Source: Crocosphaera sp. (GTDB lineage Bacteria; Cyanobacteriota; Cyanobacteriia; Cyanobacteriales; Microcystaceae). From it: a DNA stretch of 64,000 nt. Under the pieces are notes generated by a model, which was given only the letters and a program-made list of their open reading frames with translations, was not told the origin of the DNA and searched no databases. Positions 56,916 through 64,000 of this stretch are shown here, piece after piece (position 1 is the stretch's first letter; each line of letters starts with the position of its first letter). The stretch lies in contig NZ_JASJEB010000001.1 of the NCBI RefSeq assembly GCF_030064895.1, positions 62,001 to 126,000 of the forward strand. The letters are read 5' to 3'. Position numbers and translations under genes: made by a program.

Positions 56916-59105
56916 ATGAATTTTACTCACTATTTACAAGAATTACAAAATAATCTCACCAGAGGGAGTGAAAGAACCCATTATCCTGCTTTAAAAAATT
57001 TAGTTGATAGTGGAATGTTAGGGATTATTACTACCATAGAAGAAACAGGAAATCAAGCAGGAATCCCAGATTTTACAGTTAGAAAAAATGATAATTTAGT
57101 GGGTTATATTGAAGCAAAGAAAATAGGAGAAAATCTCGATAAAATTGAGGAAACAGAACAGTTACAGCGTTATTTTGGGTCAGCTATTGGAGAGAATTTA
57201 ATTTTAACTAATTATTTAGAGTTTCGTTGGTATCTGGATGGAAAATTACAGTTAAAAACAACATTGGCAACAGTAGAAAAAAATCAGATTATTCCTGTTG
57301 ATGATGCCGCTAAAACAGAAGAATTAATCTTATCTTTTCTCAATTTTACTGAAAAAGTTATCAATGATTACTATGATTTAGCTTATCAAATGGCTGCTTT
57401 GACAAAAGCAATTAGATATGGTATTGAAGAAGCGTTAAAATTTGAAGCTGAACAAGGAGAATTGACAAAAATTAAGTTATTATTTCGGGATTTATTGTTA
57501 CCTGATTTAGATAATAGTAACTTTGCTGATATGTATGCTCAAACTATTGCTTATGGGTTATTTACTGCAAGGGTTGGTCATGCACAAAACCCAGGTCAAG
57601 GGATGTTTACTCGCAAGACAGCGAGTATTTATATTAGTGATAAAATACCTTTTTTACAAGGTTTATTTAGGACAGTTATTGAAACAGATATTATCAGTAC
57701 AATTAATTGGGTAATTGATAAATTAGTTGAGTTTTTAGCTAAAGTTGATATGAGTAATATCTTAGAAAACTTTGGTAGAGAAACCAGACAAGAAGATCCT
57801 GTAGTGCATTTCTATGAGACGTTTTTGGGTGCGTATGAAGCATCTTTAAGAAAGAGTCGAGGGGTTTATTATACTCCCGAACCTGTGGTATCTTTTATTG
57901 TGAAAGCAGTTAATGATTTATTGGATAAAGAGTTTGATTTAGATGATGGTTTAGGGAGTCGTAAAGTAACAATTTTAGATCCGGCAACGGGTACAGGAAC
58001 GTTTTTATATGAAGTGATTAAACAAATTAGACGTAACTTTGAAAAGTATGGTGTTAACCGATGGAATGAGTTATTACGAGATAAAAAAGTGTTACAGAGA
58101 TTATATGGTTTTGAGTTGTTAATGACTCCCTATACTATTGCTCATTTAAAGTTAGCATTATTATTAGAAAACTTAGGTTATCGTTTTAAAGATAAGGAAA
58201 GATTGAATATTTATTTAACTAATGCGTTAGAAGAAGGGGTGAAAAAGTCGGAGGTTTTATTAGGTAAATATATCTCAGAAGAAGCAAATAAAGCAGCAGC
58301 AGTTAAGACAGAAATTCCTATTTATGTTGTCTTAGGAAACCCTCCTTATTCTGGCCGTTCTCAAAATCCAAGTAAACGGGAAAGAAAGATTAATGAGGAT
58401 ACAAAATATTTAGAAGATATAAAATACACTGGTGAAGTTTGGAACAAGGTTTATAAAACAGGAAAAGCAGGAAAAACTATTACAGAATTAACTCATATTG
58501 GAGAACTTTTGGAAAGATATAAAGGTAGGGTAAGATTAGAAGGAGAAAGGAATATTCAACCTTTAGATGATGATTATATTAAGTTTATTCGTTTTGCACA
58601 CGATCAAATTGAAAAAACAGGTCATGGTATTATAGGATTTATTACTAATCATTCTTATATTAATGGGTTAATTCATCGGGGAATGAGAGAGGAGTTATTA
58701 AAGTCTTTTGATAGTCTATATATTATTGATTTACATGGTAATTCTTTGTTAAAGGAAACTACACCAGAAGGAGAAGTTGATCAAAATGTTTTTGATATTC
58801 AGCAAGGTGTTGCTATTTTAATTGCTATTAGTAAAAAGAGTCATCCTGATTATTTTTCAACAGTGTATAAAAAGAGAGATGACGATAAATTATATGGAGA
58901 TATTTTTTATTATGATTTATGGGGAAAACGAGAAGATAAATATAAGTTTTTGGATGAGATGAATATTAATAATATTGAATGGGTAAAATTAAATCCCAGT
59001 CATCCTAATTTTTTCTTTTCTCCTAAAGATTTTGATTTAGAAGAAGAGTATACAAAAGGATGGAGTGTTAAAGATATTTTTCCAGTTTATTCTAATCCAT
59101 TATAA
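56916..59105 (+). pseudogene. Type IIG-like restriction-modification gene, N-terminal part
   Basis: 730 aa from the ATG at 56916, chosen because the GTG at 56883 lies inside a repeat. An N-terminal PD-(D/E)xK nuclease (GIPDFTV, YIEAKK, near residues 50-66) is followed by an N6-adenine methylase: motif I DPATGTGTFLY near 354 and NPPYSG near 475. No helicase is present, so a type IIG or ISP-like single-chain enzyme fits. The frame stops at TAA (59103) but remains open in the same frame beyond. Confidence 0.85.
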
Positions 59106-59681
59106 ACAGGAAAAGATGAGATATTCATCAAATTTGATATTCAGTTTCTTATCGAAAATATTGAAAAATTATGCGACAAAAATTTATCTGATCAAGAAAT
59201 TTCAGAGATGTATCAAATCCCTTTGTATTCAGAAAATTGGAATTTTTTTAAATACAGAAAAATTTTAATAAATGAAGGATTAAACCTTGATTTATTAACT
59301 TCTATTTATTATCGTCCATTTGATAATCGCTTCACATATTATCATAGAATTTTAAGAAGAATGCAAGAAAAAGTTTTAAAGAATTTACTATTAGAAAATT
59401 TAGGTTTATTAGCTATGAGACAAGTAGCTTCAGGAGATGATCAATATACACATTTTATTGTTTGTACTCACATAGTTGATAATCGTAGCTGTTTTAGTAA
59501 TAGAGGAAGACCAAGTGTTTTTCCTCTTTATATTTACCCAGATACAGAAAATCAACAAACTAACTTATTTGAAGAAAAAAAACCTAACCTATCCCCAAAC
59601 TTTCTAAAAGCTATCAAAGAAAAATTAGGATATATTCCCACACCCGAAAACATCTTTTATAGCAGTCGCCAAAGCTATTAG
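59106..59681 (+). pseudogene. Restriction-modification gene, middle part
   Basis: After the TAA the same frame continues without another stop (TGKDEIFIKFDIQFLIEN..., YQIPLYSENWNFFKYRKILI, MRQVASGDDQYTHFIVCT), so a single nonsense mutation interrupts the gene. It is then cut by the MITE at 59660, and the stop at 59679 lies inside the element. This region carries the target-recognition part of the enzyme. Confidence 0.8.
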
Positions 59682-59762
59682 GACATTTTTCTGTTCCCTG
59701 TTCCCTGTTCCCTGTTCCCTTAAAATATAATTTATGTGTCCTAACTAGCCTGTCTATTGCTA
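59660..59762. mobile_element. 103-bp MITE inserted in the restriction-modification gene (copy 2)
   Basis: Same ends (TAGCAGTCGCC...CTATTGCTA) and length as the element at 47480-47582, with CTGTTCC heptamers in place of CTGTTGC. Flanked by TA duplications at 59658-59659 and 59763-59764. Almost no other differences, so both copies are recent or actively homogenised. Confidence 0.9.
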
Positions 59763-60242
59763 TATTATGCTTATGCAGTGTTTCATTCTCCTACCTATCG
59801 TCAAAGGTATGCAGAGTTTCTCAAAATAGACTTTCCTCGTCTTCCCCTCACCAAAAATAATAAACTATTCACCACATTAGCAAAAAAAGGAGAAACCTTA
59901 GTTAACCTGCATTTAATGAAATCTGATCAATTAAATAATCTTATTACCCAATACCAAGGAGACGAAGAAAACCAAGTTACCCAAGTTAAATATAGTCCCC
60001 AAAAACAACAAGTTTCTATCAATAAAAATTGTCACTTTATAGGTATCCCCGAAAACATCTGGGAATTTAAAATAGGAGGATATCAAGTCTTAGATAAATG
60101 GTTAAAAGATAGGAAAAAAGCTAAACGGAAACTTTCCCCTGATGACATTATCCACTATCAAAAAATTGTTGTTGCTTTAAAAAATACCAGAGAAATAATG
60201 CAGGAAATTGATACAATAATTCCCAACTTTCCTATAGAATGA
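59757..60242 (+). pseudogene. Restriction-modification gene, C-terminal part
   Basis: 161 aa from a TTG supplied by the element. YYAYAVFHSPTYRQRYAEFL follows directly on PENIFY of the middle part once the element and one TA are removed. It carries the C-terminal target-recognition end (IPENIWEFKIGGYQVLDKWL). Without excision the enzyme is lost. Confidence 0.85.
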
Positions 60243-60259
60243 ATTAAATATTGCATTTT

Positions 60260-60667
60260 TTACCAAATTACTTTAATATTAGATAAAGCCTGAATTTTTA
60301 AATCACGAGTAATCAATGGTAACTGCAAATATAAAGCAGTAGCAGCAATAATTCTATCAGGCATTTCAGGGACAACCATTCTATCAACTTCTTGAAGGGT
60401 TAGAGAAATATTTTTATCTAAAGGAACAAGAAAAAGATTAACCTGAGAACTTTCCATAGCTTTCAACACTCTGGTTAATACTTCTGGAGAAATTCTTCCT
60501 TTTTCCACTAAATAAATAATCTCAATCAAAGAAATAGCAGAAACATAAATAAACTCATTATTATTAACAGCATTATCTAACCGAGTTAAGGCTGTATCCG
60601 ATAGCTTATTTAAGTCAAATACATACCAAATCAACACATGGGTATCAATGACAAGTCCTGTCATCAT
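60260..60667 (-). CDS. vapC: VapC-type PIN toxin
   Basis: 135 aa. The PIN acidic residues are visible: VIDTHVLIWY (D8), the SLIEIIY glutamate, MPDRIIAATAL (D of the C-terminal pair) and TRDLKI. It is predicted to be an RNase. Its ATG overlaps the stop of the antitoxin gene by one base, with GAGAGGAA as ribosome binding site. Confidence 0.9.
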   Translation of the reverse strand: MMTGLVIDTHVLIWYVFDLNKLSDTALTRLDNAVNNNEFIYVSAISLIEIIYLVEKGRISPEVLTRVLKAMESSQVNLFLVPLDKNISLTLQEVDRMVVPEMPDRIIAATALYLQLPLITRDLKIQALSNIKVIW

Positions 60668-60891
60668 TATAATTCCTCTCTGGGAAAATTAGACCACATC
60701 TCTTGTCGAAGTTGTTGTATTTCTTCTTCAGTAATGTCAACTTTTAAGTCATCACAAAGTCCCCGAATACTGGTTAAAGTTGGTTTACTTATAGATTTTT
60801 GTGATAAAAAGTCAGCAAAATCTAATAATTCTTGTTGTTTATCTATTGGTAATTGTTTGAGTTTATTTAATAGTAATTGTTCCAGGGTCAT
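60667..60891 (-). CDS. vapB: VapB-type (DUF2281) antitoxin
   Basis: 74 aa. LLLNKLKQLPIDKQQELLDFADFL is the DUF2281 helix pair; the C-terminal tail (EEEIQQLRQEMWSNFPREEL) wraps the toxin. It precedes the PIN toxin with a 1-bp overlap, forming a classic operon. Confidence 0.85.
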   Translation of the reverse strand: MTLEQLLLNKLKQLPIDKQQELLDFADFLSQKSISKPTLTSIRGLCDDLKVDITEEEIQQLRQEMWSNFPREEL

Positions 60892-60919
60892 TTTATCATG
60901 GCGATTTGATAGATAAATA

Positions 60920-60943
60920 GTAACATAGTCTTCGAGACTGTAA
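60920..60943. repeat. GTAACATAG hairpin repeat
   Basis: GTAACATAGTCTTCGAGACTG followed by TAAC folds as AGTCT-TCG-AGACT. It is the same family as 41362, 41645 and 56845, upstream of the vapBC operon. Confidence 0.6.
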
Positions 60944-61007
60944 CAATGAGTATACTTCTTTTATCCATCCATTTGACGTGTAACGTTATCCGTCAAGTTT
61001 TATCATT

Positions 61008-63986
61008 TTATTGAGGAATAATAATCTCTTCATCTGGATCGAGTTCTCGAATAATAGTAGAAGAATCGACTTTTTCTGGTTCAAAAATAGAAGTTAATGC
61101 TTCATCTAGGGTTTCTGACATCACAATTTGATTTTCGTAAGCAACAATAACCCTTGCTAAAGTAGGTAAGCTATTTTGTTCCGCTTCTAAATATAAAGGT
61201 TCCACATAAAGTAAAGATTGTTCTGCAAAGAAAGGTATCACTAATAAGTTACCTTGAATTACTCGTGATCCTTGACGGTTCCAAAGAGAAATTTGTTGAG
61301 AAATAACGGGATCTTGATTAATTAATGCTTCGATTTGTTCTGGTCCATAAATAACCCTTTGTTTAGGTAATTCAAGCAATAACATCTTACCATAGTTATC
61401 TCCATCAGAACGAGCAAATAAACCAGCAATTAAGTTATTTCGACTGGTGGGTGTATAAACACTAAATAAGATAAATTCTTGTGCTTCATTGGTAACACTC
61501 ATTAATAAGTAATAAGGTTCAATTGGTTGTTGATTTTCTCCATAAATTTCTTGTGGAATACGCCATTGATCTTCTCTATTATAAAATACTTGAGTATCGG
61601 TCATGTGATAGGTTAATAAACGCTCTGATTGAGTGTTATATAAATCTTTTGGATAACGAATATGAACCTTGAGAGAAATTGGCATTTCTGACAAAGGTTT
61701 AAAAAGAGTAGGGAAAATTTTCTGCCAGGTTTGAATTAATGGATCACTAGGATCAACAATATAGAAATTAAGGTCACCATTATAAGCATCAATAACAATT
61801 TTTACCGAATTACGAATATAATTAAACGGGCGATCACCTGGTTCAGAATAAGGATAGCGATTGCTGGTAGTATAAGCATCAATTATCCAATATAAACTGG
61901 TTGATTCTAGTTTATCTTTAACTTTAGCCGTTACTAAATAAGGATCACGATCAAAGCGTAAAAAAGGCGCAATCATTCTCATTCTCCGATTAATATTACG
62001 GCGAATAATCAATCTAGTATCAGGTTTAAAATTACGAGTAAAAATCATTTGCCAATCTTTTAAATAATTAGCAAATAGTAGTCTTCTTGTCCAATTTTTT
62101 AATTCAATTCCTCCTCTACCATCATAAACGTTATAAACATTCTCTTGACCACTAGGATAGTCTAATTCTTTAACTTTTGTATTGGTCATAATATAAGTAT
62201 CAGTTGACTCTCCAAAGTAAATTCTAGGATTATCAATAGGAATACTATCTCGAATATTATCATTAGAAGTTTGTAACTCTCCTGAATTATTTTCTGTGCC
62301 AATATTCTGCACAAAATAGAAAGGTAAACCACCTTGAGCAACTTGATTAACTGGGGATAAAGTGAACCCATAACCATGAGTATAAACTAAGTGTTGATTA
62401 ACCCAAGTTTTTGCTTGTTCTGGTACTTCGTTATAATCTAACTCTCTGGCAGCAATTAATACCTGTTGCTTTGCTTTACTCAGTGATTTTGCATCATTTT
62501 TAACGGCAATTCTATAACGGTCAATATCTGCATCATTAAACTTATAGTAGAGGCGTAATTGTTGTAATTGACGGTTGGTTTGTAGCAGTGGACGGGAATC
62601 CCAAAGTCTAATATTATTAATAGTAAAACTATTTTTATCTAAAGATTCTTCTGTTAAGCTCCCTGTTCCTTGAAGGGTTTCTACAGAAATTTTGTCTAAA
62701 CCAAAAGCGTGACGAGTTAACTCTATACTACGTTCAATATAAGGAGTCTCTCTGTCTAATTCATTGGGTTCTACTATCAAACTTTGTACTGTTTGTTGAC
62801 CAAAAAATGATATAATTATAACAGTTAAATAAATTAAAAATGGTAAAGGAGAAAAAGGAATATTCCTGAATTTAGGTGGTTTTAATAAACCAATTTTAGT
62901 ATAGCGTCCCCATCCTGTTATGCCCTTAATGAGCAACCATAATGAAATGAGAATAGCGAGAATAGTAGCGATACTATAAACAGGTAAAAGAAAGTGAATA
63001 TCTGTATAACTTGCTCCAAAAACAACTCCTTTCGTAGAATATAATAGCTGATACCTTGCTAACCAATGATAGAGTCCAACAACAGACATAAGAAGTCCAC
63101 CCAAAATATATAAATGGCGGAGTTGAATACGAGAAAATCCAGGAAATTTACCCTGGGATAAACTATTAGCTGATAATAAATAAGTGAGACTTACTATAAT
63201 AAATCCCAGTAAAAATAATCCACCTAACCAAAAATTTACTAATCGCCAAAAAGAAAGAGTAAAAATATAAAAACTGACATCTAGACTAAATTGGGGATCA
63301 ATTTCCCCAAAACTGGTGGGATAAAAATACTGCAAAATTCTTGTCCAGTTTCCTGATAAAACTAAACCAAATATCATACTAAAAGCTAAAGATATTATCC
63401 TTAAACATAATTGATTATTAACAAAAATAAATATAATAATTCCTCCAATAATTCCTGCTTTCCATAATTGATTTCTGACTTGAGAAAAAATTTTCGCAAC
63501 AGAATCTAAAAAGAAGGGAGTGGGTAGAGGAGGAGTAATATTAGGTAAGGTAAAATCTGGTGTCCAAACACTATAAGCCACTTCACTATAATAAAGTAGC
63601 ATGAATCCCATTAAACAGCTTAAACTAACAATAACAATAATTAACCAGAAAAGACCAAAAGAACGAGATTCAGGGATTAATTTTGGTGTTGTTTTTTTTA
63701 GAGATTTACGCCTTTTTTTATTCTTAGTAGTAATTGGGGGAATAAAATGCCATTCATGACGTTTTGCTTGACGTAAATTTCCCCATAAGAACCACCAGGA
63801 AACACTACTAATGATAGCCCATAAACCCAACTGCCATAATAATTGTTTGACAAAAATATCTAGATAACCAACTTCTTGAAACCAAAGTCTCTCCACAATA
63901 ACATGAGAGACTAATTCTAATATTAAGCCAATGCCTAATAAAAAAGTAAGAAATTTAGTTAGGTAAGAGTTCAAAATTTTAGACAT
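61008..63986 (-). CDS. UPF0182 family membrane protein
   Basis: 992 aa. Seven or so hydrophobic segments occupy about the first 390 residues (FLTFLLGIGLILELVSHVIV, LFWLIIVIVSLSCLMGFMLL and others), and the large soluble part has YTHGYGFTLSPVNQVAQGGLPFY and the FxRDPYLVTAK-like blocks typical of UPF0182. The C-terminal tail is acidic (DPDEEIIIPQ). The family is membrane-bound and of unknown function. The start ATG at 63986 lies 14 bp from the window edge. Confidence 0.92.
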   Translation of the reverse strand: MSKILNSYLTKFLTFLLGIGLILELVSHVIVERLWFQEVGYLDIFVKQLLWQLGLWAIISSVSWWFLWGNLRQAKRHEWHFIPPITTKNKKRRKSLKKTTPKLIPESRSFGLFWLIIVIVSLSCLMGFMLLYYSEVAYSVWTPDFTLPNITPPLPTPFFLDSVAKIFSQVRNQLWKAGIIGGIIIFIFVNNQLCLRIISLAFSMIFGLVLSGNWTRILQYFYPTSFGEIDPQFSLDVSFYIFTLSFWRLVNFWLGGLFLLGFIIVSLTYLLSANSLSQGKFPGFSRIQLRHLYILGGLLMSVVGLYHWLARYQLLYSTKGVVFGASYTDIHFLLPVYSIATILAILISLWLLIKGITGWGRYTKIGLLKPPKFRNIPFSPLPFLIYLTVIIISFFGQQTVQSLIVEPNELDRETPYIERSIELTRHAFGLDKISVETLQGTGSLTEESLDKNSFTINNIRLWDSRPLLQTNRQLQQLRLYYKFNDADIDRYRIAVKNDAKSLSKAKQQVLIAARELDYNEVPEQAKTWVNQHLVYTHGYGFTLSPVNQVAQGGLPFYFVQNIGTENNSGELQTSNDNIRDSIPIDNPRIYFGESTDTYIMTNTKVKELDYPSGQENVYNVYDGRGGIELKNWTRRLLFANYLKDWQMIFTRNFKPDTRLIIRRNINRRMRMIAPFLRFDRDPYLVTAKVKDKLESTSLYWIIDAYTTSNRYPYSEPGDRPFNYIRNSVKIVIDAYNGDLNFYIVDPSDPLIQTWQKIFPTLFKPLSEMPISLKVHIRYPKDLYNTQSERLLTYHMTDTQVFYNREDQWRIPQEIYGENQQPIEPYYLLMSVTNEAQEFILFSVYTPTSRNNLIAGLFARSDGDNYGKMLLLELPKQRVIYGPEQIEALINQDPVISQQISLWNRQGSRVIQGNLLVIPFFAEQSLLYVEPLYLEAEQNSLPTLARVIVAYENQIVMSETLDEALTSIFEPEKVDSSTIIRELDPDEEIIIPQ

Positions 63987-64000
63987 GACTAGGTTTTCAA

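Overview
This is an AT-rich window from a cyanobacterial chromosome. The evidence is repeated GCGATCGC (HIP1-type) octamers such as those near 9199, 9665, 11010 and 36045, a cobalt efflux pair of the Synechocystis CoaR/CoaT type, a menB of the phylloquinone pathway, a YggT/Ycf19 protein, and many families that are mostly cyanobacterial (DUF3370, DUF29, DUF6887/DUF6888, UPF0182). The texture (low GC, many small palindromic repeats, many TPR and toxin-antitoxin genes) suggests a unicellular Crocosphaera/Cyanothece-like organism; that placement is inference.

Layout. 1-6.5 kb is accessory: an edge fragment of a DUF2281-like antitoxin, a ParB-like/ParA operon whose ParA carries a PD-(D/E)xK nuclease-like N-terminus, a membrane transglutaminase, a TIR gene and a TPR gene that read as one protein broken by a -1 shift in an A9 run, and a DUF433/DUF5615 toxin-antitoxin pair. 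6.6-14.3 kb holds housekeeping genes (ilvD, a DUF697 GTPase, YggT, trpD, menB) with a decayed MprF-like fragment. 14.5-20 kb has a TPR gene, the divergent coaT/coaR pair with a recognisable MerR-type operator, and a DUF3370 gene. 20-27.6 kb has two tandem methyltransferases, an ExoD-like protein, ahcY, galE, a lipoprotein and a TPR gene. 27.8-36.5 kb has a DUF790 (Bax1-like) protein, a frameshifted TPR/periplasmic-binding-protein gene, a UvrD-like helicase, a DUF6888/DUF6887 pair, and a P-loop ATPase next to a TPR partner. 36.6-46.3 kb has a minimal nucleotidyltransferase, a PiT transporter with its DUF47 partner, an orphan ParD, a GST-like protein, a nuclease-like protein, a PhoD-like phosphatase behind a 90-bp tandem array, and pgm. 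46.4-64 kb has a disrupted LRR-Roc-COR gene, a proline-rich TonB-like protein, a coiled-coil protein, a three-gene operon (MinD-like ATPase, small protein, polyferredoxin with cyclic-nucleotide-binding domain), a disrupted type IIG-like restriction-modification gene, a VapBC pair and a UPF0182 membrane protein.

The clearest discovery is a 103-bp miniature transposable element present twice (47480-47582 and 59660-59762). It is flanked each time by a TA duplication and breaks the LRR-Roc-COR gene in one case and the restriction-modification gene in the other. Removing the element plus one TA on paper restores both reading frames exactly. Other points are the candidate frameshift joining TIR to TPR, a family of double-hairpin repeats whose stems vary while pairing is kept, and the uncharacterised MinD/polyferredoxin operon. 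No tRNA, rRNA or CRISPR array was seen.
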